This document shows, one piece after another, positions 24,584 to 32,042 of a stretch of DNA of 34,484 nucleotides. The stretch is from Tannerella sp. Lineage in GTDB: Bacteria > Bacteroidota > Bacteroidia > Bacteroidales > Tannerellaceae. Both the position numbers and the translations under genes were made by a program. The stretch's first letter is position 1, and each line of letters begins with the position of its first letter. The notes beneath the pieces were generated by a model, which searched no databases, was not told the DNA's origin, and saw only the letters and a program-made list of their open reading frames with translations. The DNA is taken from assembly GCA_031285685.1 (NCBI GenBank), contig JAITVS010000011.1:1-34484 (forward strand), read 5' to 3'.

Positions 24584-24662
24584 TCCGGATAAATTTTCTT
24601 ATTCCGAAAAAATGTTTATATTCGCATCAGAATTATTTATAAACACTTAATACCGATTATCT

Positions 24663-25082
24663 ATGAAAGCAGCAGATTGTTTTTATTGTCAGGAGAATGA
24701 ACAGTTATATAATTTAATGATTGAGATTGCAAAACTGGATGTGTCAACCGTATTCCTTTTTAAGGAACAAACTTACAGGGGACGTTGCCTGGTTGCTTAT
24801 AAAGATCATGTAAATGAATTGTTTGAACTTTCCGATGAGGAGAGAAACGCCTTTATGAAAGATGTGGCAAAAGTTGCCAAAGCAATGAGTCTTGCGTTTA
24901 ATCCGAAAAAGATTAATTACGGAGCTTATTCCGATAAGTTGGCGCATTTGCATTTTCACCTGGTTCCTAAATATGAAGACGGCCCTTCTTATGGCAGCAC
25001 GTTTGAAATGAACCCTCAGAATGTTTATTTGCCGGATGAGGAATATGCAGTTCTAATTAAGAAGGTAAAAGAGAATTTGTAA
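24663..25082 (+). CDS. HIT family protein
   Basis: A 139-residue histidine triad nucleotide hydrolase or transferase. The triad HLHFHLVP sits near residue 97 (His-x-His-x-His), and an N-terminal CFYC resembles the zinc-binding pair seen in several HIT proteins. It would act on adenosine nucleotide derivatives such as AMP-lysine or dinucleoside polyphosphates in the cytoplasm. It stands alone: TATATTCG upstream is a near match to a -7 box, and a terminator follows. No functional link to either neighbouring operon is evident. Confidence 0.9.
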   Translation: MKAADCFYCQENEQLYNLMIEIAKLDVSTVFLFKEQTYRGRCLVAYKDHVNELFELSDEERNAFMKDVAKVAKAMSLAFNPKKINYGAYSDKLAHLHFHLVPKYEDGPSYGSTFEMNPQNVYLPDEEYAVLIKKVKENL

Positions 25083-25110
25083 TACTATCGCCTGATAGAA
25101 TCGAGATATG

Positions 25111-25146
25111 AATCGCATTGCCTGTTTCCGGGTGATGCGATTTTAA
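25111..25146 (+). terminator. Terminator after the HIT gene
   Basis: AATCGCAT (25111-25118) pairs with ATGCGATT (25135-25142) around a 16-base loop, followed by TT. It lies 29 bases after the stop. The rest of 25083-25319 contains only the promoter box for the next operon. Confidence 0.65.
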
Positions 25147-25283
25147 TTATCGACGGTTACGACTAACCGGAATATGTGTGCATGAAAGCTTGTTTTTACC
25201 CTGTTTGCAGGAGAAAATATACATATTTGTCTACGAAATACCGGGGTTTGTATACTTTTTAAATGAGTACTCTTAATATTGAA

Positions 25284-25291
25284 TATCTTTG
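25284..25291 (+). promoter_or_regulatory. Candidate -7 box for the surface-repeat/LytS/LytTR operon
   Basis: TATCTTTG matches TAnnTTTG and lies 29 bases before the ATG. A T-rich stretch (CTTTTT near 25255-25260) is the only -33 candidate at near-normal spacing. Confidence 0.5.
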
Positions 25292-25319
25292 TGCCGGAAA
25301 AATAAACGAATAATTTATT

Positions 25320-26495
25320 ATGATGAAAAAAATAACATTGACATTGTTGTTGGCATATTTACAGATTGCCATTGTTTTTGCTCAAACTGATGATGAGAAA
25401 TCCGCATTTCAGTTAAGTTTCTTTCCGCCTCTTAGCACGCAGGGAGTGAGAGCTCCGGAATATACAAATGCGGTATCTTTCAATATCCTGGCCGGAGTAT
25501 CGAAAAATGTCACAAAATTTTCATTCAGTGGCTTGGGGATGTATGTCAAGGAGGATCTCAGCGGATTTCATCTTTCCGGATTGGGTACTATCGCCGGCAA
25601 TAATGGGAGTGGGATTATGATATCGGGCTTGCTGAATAAAACGAGCGATTTTCAGGGTCTTCAGTTTTCCGGATTGGCTAACATGTCTAATCAAACGGAC
25701 GGTATTCAGATGGGTGGGCTGGGTAGTATTGCTATGGGTGATATGAACGGATTCCAGTTTTCCGGACTGATAAATAAGGCAAAATATGCGAATGGCATCC
25801 AGATAGGTGGTTTGATGAATCTCTCGGATGAGTTAAATGGTTTCCAGTTTTCCGGATTGATAAACAGGGCAAAGAATGTGAACGGCTTTCAAATAGCAGG
25901 TCTTGTGAACGCTGCCCAAGAAGTAAACGGTTTCCAGATAGGCGGCCTTGTGAATATAGCGAAAAGCGTAAACGGCTTTCAGTTTGGAACATTACTTAAT
26001 ATTGCGGATGATAATGATTATCCGTTCGGACTGGTGAATATTATTAAAAACGGTGGAGAAATGAGTCTTGGGGTGACATATAATGAAGTAGGGACCACAA
26101 TGCTTTCGTTTCGTTCGGGGGGACGTATCTTATATGGTATTGTCGGTATCGGTTTTTGCCATGAATTGTCTGATAATAAATTTATGACGGAGGCTGGTTT
26201 TGGAGCTCATATTCCGATTTCTTCACGCTTTCGTATTAACAACGAGCTGAAAGGTAATATGGTTACCTTTACATCGAAAGAAACGACTTCGCATTATAGT
26301 TTTTCAATCATGCCTGCTTTTAAAATACTGCCGAAATGGGAAGTTTTTGCAGGCCCGAGTATTGTATTCCTGGATACTGATAATTTGGATAATAAGGGGA
26401 TGTTCCCGAGTAATCATATTTGGAAAAAGTTCGAAGACGACAAATTGCAACAACTGTATATAGGCTTTTCGGTAGGAACGCATTTTATTTTTTAA
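25320..26495 (+). CDS. Surface repeat-containing exported protein
   Basis: A 391-residue exported protein. Residues 1-22 are a signal peptide ending in FAQTDDE. From about 66 to 240 it consists of about eleven 15-residue repeats with consensus NGFQhsGLhNhAxxh (h hydrophobic), for example NGFQFSGLINRAKNV and NGFQIGGLVNIAKSV. Such a GLQxGLxN pattern resembles the LA_2272-type surface repeats and predicts a beta-solenoid-like or stacked-strand structure. The last 150 residues are beta-rich and end in HFIF, an aromatic terminus like that of an outer membrane beta-barrel. Only three bases separate its stop from the GTG of the first LytS-type gene, so it is co-transcribed with the sensor pair, suggesting it is the sensed or controlled surface component. 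Confidence 0.8.
   Translation: MMKKITLTLLLAYLQIAIVFAQTDDEKSAFQLSFFPPLSTQGVRAPEYTNAVSFNILAGVSKNVTKFSFSGLGMYVKEDLSGFHLSGLGTIAGNNGSGIMISGLLNKTSDFQGLQFSGLANMSNQTDGIQMGGLGSIAMGDMNGFQFSGLINKAKYANGIQIGGLMNLSDELNGFQFSGLINRAKNVNGFQIAGLVNAAQEVNGFQIGGLVNIAKSVNGFQFGTLLNIADDNDYPFGLVNIIKNGGEMSLGVTYNEVGTTMLSFRSGGRILYGIVGIGFCHELSDNKFMTEAGFGAHIPISSRFRINNELKGNMVTFTSKETTSHYSFSIMPAFKILPKWEVFAGPSIVFLDTDNLDNKGMFPSNHIWKKFEDDKLQQLYIGFSVGTHFIF
25518..26040 (+). repeat. Coding repeat: about eleven 45-base units
   Basis: Degenerate 45-base units encode the 15-residue NGFQhsGLhN repeats inside the surface protein. The best conserved DNA copies are in the second half, with recurring GGTTTCCAG or GGCTTTCAG starts. The periodicity is in protein, and the DNA copies have diverged, so slippage is not recent except perhaps among units 8-10. 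Confidence 0.8.
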
Positions 26496-26498
26496 CCG

Positions 26499-27596
26499 GT
26501 GAACAGCATACAATATGCGGATATAAAGCACGACTCATTTTTATATAAATTATTGATGAGCCGTAGTTCAGGCTACAGGATAGGCAGATACGCTCTGCTT
26601 ATCCTCGCCGTTTTATTTATATCGCTTAACCAGGTATATATGGGTTTTATAGAATATAATTCTTTGTTAGGAGCCAGAATATACCTTTTCATGATGTTTA
26701 TTTTGTTGAGTTATCTCATTGAAGGATATTTTAATATTTATATTCTTATTCCGAAGCTATTTTTGAGAGGAAGATATGCCTCTTATTTCGTCATTTTTTC
26801 CATAACAATTCTTCTTTTTGCATTGATTCATTTTGGCTTTGAATCTCTGGTTTTTAAGCTATACGATGTGCAGCCGGGTGCTTATTCATATTATAAAACA
26901 CAAGGTAGTCCGCTGTTATTGGAGTTTGCTGCGTCTTATTTGGTTGACTATATAGCGATATTGGGGACCGGTGTTACAGTAATACTGAAGCACTGGCTGA
27001 TGAATGATCAGAAGGTTTATCAACTGGAAAAAATACATGTGCAAACGGAAGTCGATAAGATGAAAGAACAGGTTAATCCGCAATTTCAGTTTTCCGTTTT
27101 GAATAAGATCGGCGACCTTGCCCCTGAAAATCAGGAAAAAGCTTCGGATCTGCTGATGGAACTCAGCGATATTTTGCGTTACCAGCTATATGATTGTAAC
27201 CGGGAAAAAGTGTTGTTAAGCGCTGAAATACGATTTATTACAACCTATCTGCAGGTGGAAAAGTTACATCATGATAAAATGGATTTTGAAATAAGGGCTG
27301 ACGGAGATACTAATCACCTGTTTATACCTCCTTTATTGTTTATACCATTGGTGCAGAGTGCAGTGAAAAGTTTCAGGGATGGAAAAGGATACTTTCAAAT
27401 GCACCTGTATTTCTGTTCGGAAGAGAATCTTGTGTCGTTTCGTTGTGATTGTAAGGATGCCGGTTTATTATCATCTTCTGATTTGATACAAATTAAGCAA
27501 CGTCTGGATCATTTATATTGTGGGAAACATGTGCTGCGGATAGAACATGAGGAGACAAGTCCTGTTTATTTTATTTATTTGCAAATAAGAGATTGA
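26499..27596 (+). CDS. LytS-type sensor histidine kinase-like protein lacking the phospho-acceptor His
   Basis: A 365-residue membrane protein with four predicted membrane helices in the first 170 residues and a His_kinase (PF06580-type) domain after it. Where the family has NPHF this protein reads VNPQFQFSVLN, with Gln at 195 in place of the phosphorylated His. The ATP-binding N-box that normally reads ENAVKH is PLVQSAVKS, and no GIGLxN G-box is seen. It should therefore be unable to autophosphorylate and may act as a sensing partner of the intact kinase that follows. The start is GTG at 26499; by alignment with its paralogue the sequence up to LYKLLMS belongs to the protein, supporting that start. 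It ends two bases before the ATG of its paralogue. Confidence 0.85.
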   Translation: MNSIQYADIKHDSFLYKLLMSRSSGYRIGRYALLILAVLFISLNQVYMGFIEYNSLLGARIYLFMMFILLSYLIEGYFNIYILIPKLFLRGRYASYFVIFSITILLFALIHFGFESLVFKLYDVQPGAYSYYKTQGSPLLLEFAASYLVDYIAILGTGVTVILKHWLMNDQKVYQLEKIHVQTEVDKMKEQVNPQFQFSVLNKIGDLAPENQEKASDLLMELSDILRYQLYDCNREKVLLSAEIRFITTYLQVEKLHHDKMDFEIRADGDTNHLFIPPLLFIPLVQSAVKSFRDGKGYFQMHLYFCSEENLVSFRCDCKDAGLLSSSDLIQIKQRLDHLYCGKHVLRIEHEETSPVYFIYLQIRD

Positions 27597-27598
27597 AT

Positions 27599-28669
27599 AT
27601 GGATCTATCCGGAAATAATATGTTTCAGGAGTTTCTGTTGAGTTCTAAATATAGGATAGCGAGATATATCATATCAATAGTCGCATTTACAATCATAACG
27701 GTCAGCATGGTTTTGAATAATATCCATCATATTGATGTGTTGCATTATGAAGTGATGGAGTGGATTCTGTATTTTGGAGTAGTGTTCTGCCTTATCGGGA
27801 TAAATGTCTTCGTTTTTGTTCCGCGCTATCTGTTAAGGAACAGGCCTATCGCTTATTTCGTGCGTATTTTGATCTTATCTTTTTTCTTGTTGGTGATATT
27901 GGCATGTATGCAGTATTATATTGTTTCTCCTACAGAAGAAATACAGAAAGAGATGAGGGCTTTTGTGTTCCTGAATTTTATATCCTCCTTGATCTCTCTT
28001 GGTTTTCTGGTTACCGGAACATCTTCTGTTATGCTTTTAAGACATTGGATAAAAAGCAATCGGCGCATTAACGAACTGGAGTCGGCAACCCTCCGGTCGG
28101 AATTAAACATGCTAAAAAATCAGATTAATCCTCATTTTCTTCTGAATATGCTGAATAATGCGAATGTGTTGATCTGGAAGAATAAAGACGAGTCCAGGTT
28201 AATATTGTACAAGCTGGAGACAATGTTACGATATCAGTTAAACGAATCTTATAAAGAAAAAGTACTGCTTTCGTTTGATATACGTTTTCTGGCTGATTAT
28301 TTGAATCTGGAGAAAATACGTCGGGATTCTTTTGAATTTGTGATTGAAGAAAGAGGAAATATGGAGGGGATTTGGGTACCTCCGCTTTTGTTTATTCCAT
28401 TTGTAGAGAATGCAGTAAAGCATAATAATGACAGCAAACAGACGTCGCATGTAAGGCTTTATTTCAATATAAAAGGAAATAAGCTGGATTTTTGTTGCGA
28501 GAATTCCAAACCGGTAGAAAACGCTGTGCGGAAGAAGGCCGGGGGAATTGGCCTGCAAAATATAAAGCGGCGTTTGGCGTTATTATATCCGGACGGACAT
28601 GTGTTGGAAATTAACGATGAAAAAACAAAATACATTGTTAAACTTACGTTGTTTTTTAATGGAGACTAA
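27599..28669 (+). CDS. LytS-type sensor histidine kinase (intact)
   Basis: A 356-residue paralogue of the preceding protein, with four membrane helices (to about residue 150), a short coiled linker and a complete PF06580-type kinase domain. It reads QINPHFLLNMLNN with His179 as phospho-acceptor, FVENAVKHNN as N-box and GGIGLQNIKRR as G-box. It would phosphorylate the LytTR regulator encoded 25 bases downstream. The frame opens at a TTG overlapping the previous stop; the ATG at 27599 is preferred. Similar start sequences (FLLSSKYRIARY against LLMSRSSGYRIGRY) show that the two kinases arose by tandem duplication. Confidence 0.9.
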   Translation: MDLSGNNMFQEFLLSSKYRIARYIISIVAFTIITVSMVLNNIHHIDVLHYEVMEWILYFGVVFCLIGINVFVFVPRYLLRNRPIAYFVRILILSFFLLVILACMQYYIVSPTEEIQKEMRAFVFLNFISSLISLGFLVTGTSSVMLLRHWIKSNRRINELESATLRSELNMLKNQINPHFLLNMLNNANVLIWKNKDESRLILYKLETMLRYQLNESYKEKVLLSFDIRFLADYLNLEKIRRDSFEFVIEERGNMEGIWVPPLLFIPFVENAVKHNNDSKQTSHVRLYFNIKGNKLDFCCENSKPVENAVRKKAGGIGLQNIKRRLALLYPDGHVLEINDEKTKYIVKLTLFFNGD

Positions 28670-28694
28670 ATTGTAATTTTGAATAATATAAAAA

Positions 28695-29405
28695 ATGAAT
28701 TGTATAATAGTTGATGACGAACCTTTGGCAAGAGAGGCTATCGAGGTGTTGATACGGCGGAATGGCTCTCCTGTCTGGTTGGGGTCATTTAAAAGTGCCG
28801 AAGCGGCTTCTGCTTTTATGATCGACCATCCGGTAGATCTGGTATTTCTGGATATTCAAATGCCTCATATAAACGGGTTGGATTTTGCCCGCTCATTGCC
28901 ACCTGATACACTGGTTATTTTTACAACGGCATTTACTGAATATGCGCTGGATAGCTATGAAATCGAAGCGATTGATTACCTGGTAAAACCAATCAAGCTG
29001 GAGCGTTTTTGTAAAGCCGTGAACAAAGCTGTAATTTATCAATCATTGCTGAAGACCGGCAAAAAAGAAGATATCGGGGAGATTGATGCGGAGTTTATTC
29101 TCGTAAAATCCGAACGAAGGTTTTTTAAAATAGAATTTGCTCAGATTCTGTTCATAGAAGGACTGAAAGACTATGTGATTATCCATATGGAAAAAGAACG
29201 TATTATAACCAAAATGAATCTGAAGAATATTCATGAAAAACTTCCCGGAAGAATCTTTATCAGGGTTAACAAGTCTTTCATTGTCAATACCAAATATATT
29301 GATTCGTTTGACAATAATGACTTGTATATAAAAACACACATTGTTCCGATCGGTAATGTTTATCGTGAGGCATTTTTTAAGGAGTTGGTCTCGAACCGTA
29401 TATGA
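28695..29405 (+). CDS. LytTR family response regulator
   Basis: A 236-residue transcription regulator. The receiver domain spans residues 1-120, with acidic pocket VDDE at the start, phospho-acceptor Asp53 in FLDIQMP, and Lys in YLVKPI. The C-terminal LytTR DNA-binding domain (about 130-232) contains EFILVKSERRF, ILFIEGLKDYVIIH and FIRVNKSFIVNTKYID. It is the output of the LytS-type pair upstream and probably binds its own operon promoter or a linked surface gene. The start has no clear ribosome site, usual for Bacteroidetes. Confidence 0.92.
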   Translation: MNCIIVDDEPLAREAIEVLIRRNGSPVWLGSFKSAEAASAFMIDHPVDLVFLDIQMPHINGLDFARSLPPDTLVIFTTAFTEYALDSYEIEAIDYLVKPIKLERFCKAVNKAVIYQSLLKTGKKEDIGEIDAEFILVKSERRFFKIEFAQILFIEGLKDYVIIHMEKERIITKMNLKNIHEKLPGRIFIRVNKSFIVNTKYIDSFDNNDLYIKTHIVPIGNVYREAFFKELVSNRI

Positions 29406-29514
29406 AAATTGTTGTATTATATTTTAAACAGGCTGCATTTCGGCAACATTCTTTGTCTGGTTAATCAATGTGTCGCTTTCCGTAGGAGGATAATACAAAA
29501 TAAATGAGATTTAT

Positions 29515-29545
29515 TTTGTATTGCCTTCGGCTTGCACTATCTTTG
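29515..29545 (+). promoter_or_regulatory. Canonical Bacteroidetes promoter for the B12-radical SAM gene
   Basis: TTTG at 29515-29518 and TATCTTTG at 29538-29545 are spaced by 19 bases, an excellent match to the -33/-7 consensus. Transcription should begin about seven bases before the ATG at 29562 or slightly earlier, giving a very short leader. Confidence 0.8.
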
Positions 29546-29561
29546 CGTAAATTTTTGATAC

Positions 29562-30842
29562 ATGAAGATTAAATTAATTTATCCGAAATGGAATAAACTG
29601 CCGGGACAGACCACTTTTAATTTACCCCCTCATGGGCCGGTGGTGTTTGCAGCAACGCTTCCTGAATATGTAGATGTATCTTTTACTGACGAAAATGTAG
29701 AAGAGCTTAATTTTGATGAGGAGTGTGATTTGGTAGCGATCTCAATGATGTTGAGTACGCAGGTAAAACGTGGCTGGGCCATTGCCGATGAATACCGCAG
29801 ACGGGGAAAGCAGGTTATGTTTGGCGGTATTTCTGCCATGCTGCATGCCGAAGAGACCATGGAACATGCGGATGCCGTTTTTCTTGGTGAGTCGGAAGGG
29901 CGTATGGAAGAAGTTCTTAGCGACTGGAGAAACGGGAAGTTGAAAAAAGTATATAACTATATGGCACAGCAGCCTTCTATTGAAGATGTCGGTCCTGCAC
30001 GCCGTGATTTATATAAACGTGAATTATACAACCACAAAGGGGTGCAAATGGTTGATTTGTTCCATGCTTCACGTGGCTGTCGTTTCAGTTGCTATCCTTG
30101 TGCGGTATCTTATCTCGGAGGTCGTGTGTTCCGCCCCCGTCCGATGGATAAGGTGATAGAAGATCTTGCCACGATTGATAATAACCGTTTATTTGTTGTC
30201 GATAATTCATTGGCGCAGAACAAAGAATGGGAGAAGGAGCTTTTCCGTGAGATGATTCCTTTTAAGAAAAAATGGATAAGTCATACTATCGAAGATGATC
30301 CCAAGATACTTGATCTTGCAGCGCAGGCGGGTGCATGGTATGTTTATCAGGCAGTCTATGATACGTCAAATTATATCAAGGAGCGTGTTAAACGTTACCA
30401 TGATTATGGTATCGGAGTTGAAGGCACTATTCTTCTGGGAATTGATAATCAGACAGAAGATGATATCAAGCGTTTAATTGATTTTCTTTTGGAGATTGAC
30501 CTTGATCTTGCGGAATTTACAGTGATGACTCCGTTTCCTCATACAAAAGGGTATGATGATTACTTACGTCAGGGACGTATTTTTGATTTTGACTGGAATC
30601 ATTATAATGCCGGGCAGGTGGTATTTCACCCGAAACATATGTCGGCCGAACGTTTGGAGGAGCTTTATCAGTATGCATGGGATACGTTCTACAAAGACGA
30701 AAGTCAGGAGCAGAAGATGTTCCGTCTGTTTACAAACGTCGTTTTACGTGAAATGGAAGAAGGCACCTATCGTCCCCGTAACCGCGAGTTAGTGAACAAA
30801 TCATTTGGAAAAGACGTCGTCAGAAATATCAGCGTCGGTTAA
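29562..30842 (+). CDS. Cobalamin-binding-domain radical SAM protein
   Basis: A 426-residue class B type radical SAM enzyme. Residues 1-135 form a Rossmann-like B12-binding domain (KIKLIYPKWNKLPGQ at the start, VAISMMLST and QVMFGGISAML strands); no DxHxxG motif is visible, so cobalamin would be bound base-off without a His ligand, as in many of these enzymes. The radical SAM motif is SRGCRFSCYPC near residue 170 (CxxxCxxC). A GTILLGIDNQTEDD segment and the MTPFPHTKGYDDY region complete the barrel. Family members carry out methylations and ring changes on lipids and cofactors; the substrate here is unknown. It has its own strong promoter and its own terminator, so it is monocistronic. Confidence 0.88.
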   Translation: MKIKLIYPKWNKLPGQTTFNLPPHGPVVFAATLPEYVDVSFTDENVEELNFDEECDLVAISMMLSTQVKRGWAIADEYRRRGKQVMFGGISAMLHAEETMEHADAVFLGESEGRMEEVLSDWRNGKLKKVYNYMAQQPSIEDVGPARRDLYKRELYNHKGVQMVDLFHASRGCRFSCYPCAVSYLGGRVFRPRPMDKVIEDLATIDNNRLFVVDNSLAQNKEWEKELFREMIPFKKKWISHTIEDDPKILDLAAQAGAWYVYQAVYDTSNYIKERVKRYHDYGIGVEGTILLGIDNQTEDDIKRLIDFLLEIDLDLAEFTVMTPFPHTKGYDDYLRQGRIFDFDWNHYNAGQVVFHPKHMSAERLEELYQYAWDTFYKDESQEQKMFRLFTNVVLREMEEGTYRPRNRELVNKSFGKDVVRNISVG

Positions 30843-30879
30843 TTTGAAAAACGATTTTTAGATAATTTCTAAGAAATAA

Positions 30880-30918
30880 AAGAGCCGGCAATCCATCTAT
30901 CTGGGTTAGCCGGCTCTT
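30880..30918 (+). terminator. Terminator after the B12-radical SAM gene
   Basis: AAGAGCCGGC (near 30880-30889) pairs with GCCGGCTCTT (30909-30918), partly extended by GGATT/AACCC-like pairing inside. The stem is GC-rich with A-rich 5' and T-rich 3' flanks, 38 bases after the stop. Confidence 0.8.
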
Positions 30919-30988
30919 GAGTTGATGGCGGTTTCTTTGGCAAAATTCATTTTTATTTGTTTTATAAGTGCTGAAACAGAAGATTACA

Positions 30989-31026
30989 AATGATTTTAAA
31001 TAAGTTGCATGCAGATGAACTTTTAT
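30989..31026 (-). repeat. Repeated upstream motif, orphan copy
   Basis: On the minus strand this reads TGCAACTTATTTAAAATCAT, near-identical to the copy at 31469-31505 in front of the 136-residue lipoprotein gene and weakly similar to 33402-33436 in front of the 105-residue one. No gene follows this copy, only the terminator of the converging radical SAM gene. It may be a promoter left from a lost paralogue or the edge of the duplicated unit. Confidence 0.5.
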
Positions 31027-31030
31027 AGCA

Positions 31031-31441
31031 TTAGTCTTTCACACAGGAAAATGTGTATCTGGGTCCATCTAATTGTGATAAATCAAAGAAGAGTTTTCCA
31101 TTTTTAGTGTATATCCAGTAAGAATTGTATCCGTGAACTGAAACAAAATAGTCATTTTCCTTTATTATGGAGTATTCGTTCGGTTCAAAAAAATACAAAT
31201 TTTCAATGGACTTATATTCGTGTACTATAAGAGTCTTGTCGGATTTAATTTCTATTGTAATATTGTATTTCGTGTAATTTTCCGAACTTCCGACAAAAGG
31301 GTATTCACCTTTTTCCAGTTTCCATTTTCCGGAAATACCGGAAACATCATCGCATCCGCAGTCTTCATTATTATCATCCGAACATCCGGATAAAAGGCAG
31401 ATAGATAGCAGTAGGGTGAAGAAATAAGATAGCTTTTTCAT
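31031..31441 (-). CDS. Lipoprotein with lipocalin-like domain (paralogue A)
   Basis: A 136-residue lipoprotein: signal peptide with lipobox LLSGC (Cys20), then an acidic SDDNNEDCGCDD linker and a beta-rich domain starting GISGKWKLEKGEYPF and ending DGPRYTFSCVKD. This resembles small lipocalin-like domains of Bacteroidetes lipoproteins. From CGC onward it is clearly paralogous to the C-terminal part of the 173-residue protein encoded upstream (shared VHEY/VHKY, LYFFEP, SQLDGPRY/SPVDGPRY). Its signal peptide is ordinary and differs from the leader shared by its two neighbours. An 80-base gap containing the TGCAACTTATT motif separates it from that gene, so it may have its own promoter. Function unknown. 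Confidence 0.78.
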   Translation of the reverse strand: MKKLSYFFTLLLSICLLSGCSDDNNEDCGCDDVSGISGKWKLEKGEYPFVGSSENYTKYNITIEIKSDKTLIVHEYKSIENLYFFEPNEYSIIKENDYFVSVHGYNSYWIYTKNGKLFFDLSQLDGPRYTFSCVKD

Positions 31442-31468
31442 ATCATTGGTGTTTATATATAAGATGCG

Positions 31469-31505
31469 AATGATTTTGAATAAGTTGCACGTATGTGAAT
31501 TTTTA
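31469..31505 (-). promoter_or_regulatory. Repeated TGCAACTTATT motif upstream of lipoprotein A
   Basis: On the minus strand GTGCAACTTATTCAAAATCA is followed by TTCGCATCTTATATATAA and the lipoprotein ATG about 22 bases later. A near copy lies at 30989-31026 and a weaker one (GTGCAACTTAATTTACTCCA, then TATAAGAG) at 33402-33436 before the first gene of the operon. Position and repetition suggest a promoter or operator, although it does not match the TTTG/TAnnTTTG consensus. Confidence 0.45.
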
Positions 31506-31520
31506 TGACGATTTCTTTGG

Positions 31521-32042
31521 TTAGTCTTTTATACAGGAAAAAATGTATCTGGGACCATCTACCGGTGATAAGTCTATAAATAATTGATTTTCGTATATAT
31601 AGACGCCGTACCTGGAGTCTTCTAAAATAGCTGTATAATAACCATTTTCTTCCGTAATGGAATAGTTTTTGGGTTCAAAGAAATACAGCCCTTCCTGCGA
31701 AGTATATTTATGTACGATGAGCGTTTTCTCAGACTGGATTTCTATCGTAATGTTATGTGTTGAATAGTCATTCATGCTGATAGGGAAAGCGGTTATTCTT
31801 TTTTCCAGTTTCCATTTTCCGGAGATTCCTGTAACATTTTCTTCGCATCCGCATTCCGTTTCCGGGGGAACCACCGGATCGTAGCACATTACTTTAATTC
31901 CATCATCTCCATCACAGCTACTTGTAATGACTAATAAAGATGTTCCCAGGAAAATTTTGCATTTTGTCAGAAACCGGATGTTAAATTGGTTTGATAATAT
32001 CAGGAATATCTGATATAAACCTTTATAAATTACTTTTTTCAT
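31521..32042 (-). CDS. Radical SAM-associated lipoprotein, chimeric with lipocalin-like domain (paralogue B)
   Basis: A 173-residue protein with two parts. The first 60 residues carry the unusual leader shared with the 105-residue protein: MKK-x2-Y-x-GLY-x5-LSN-x-FN-x2-FLT-x-CKI-x-LGTSLLV, then a Cys (lipobox-like TSSC, Cys43) and a MCYDPVVPPETECGCE segment. From GCE onward it is a paralogue of the 136-residue lipoprotein (GISGKWKLEKR to DGPRYIFSCIKD). The ATG overlaps the TGA of the radical SAM gene, so the two are translationally coupled. It matches the idea of a radical SAM-associated putative lipoprotein whose Cys/Tyr-containing segment is the modification target, but the target is inferred. 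Confidence 0.75.
   Translation of the reverse strand: MKKVIYKGLYQIFLILSNQFNIRFLTKCKIFLGTSLLVITSSCDGDDGIKVMCYDPVVPPETECGCEENVTGISGKWKLEKRITAFPISMNDYSTHNITIEIQSEKTLIVHKYTSQEGLYFFEPKNYSITEENGYYTAILEDSRYGVYIYENQLFIDLSPVDGPRYIFSCIKD

Noticed and set aside
25518..26040. CRISPR-like regular repeats
   Set aside because: The 45-base periodicity is entirely explained by degenerate 15-residue coding repeats; there are no conserved repeats with unrelated spacers.
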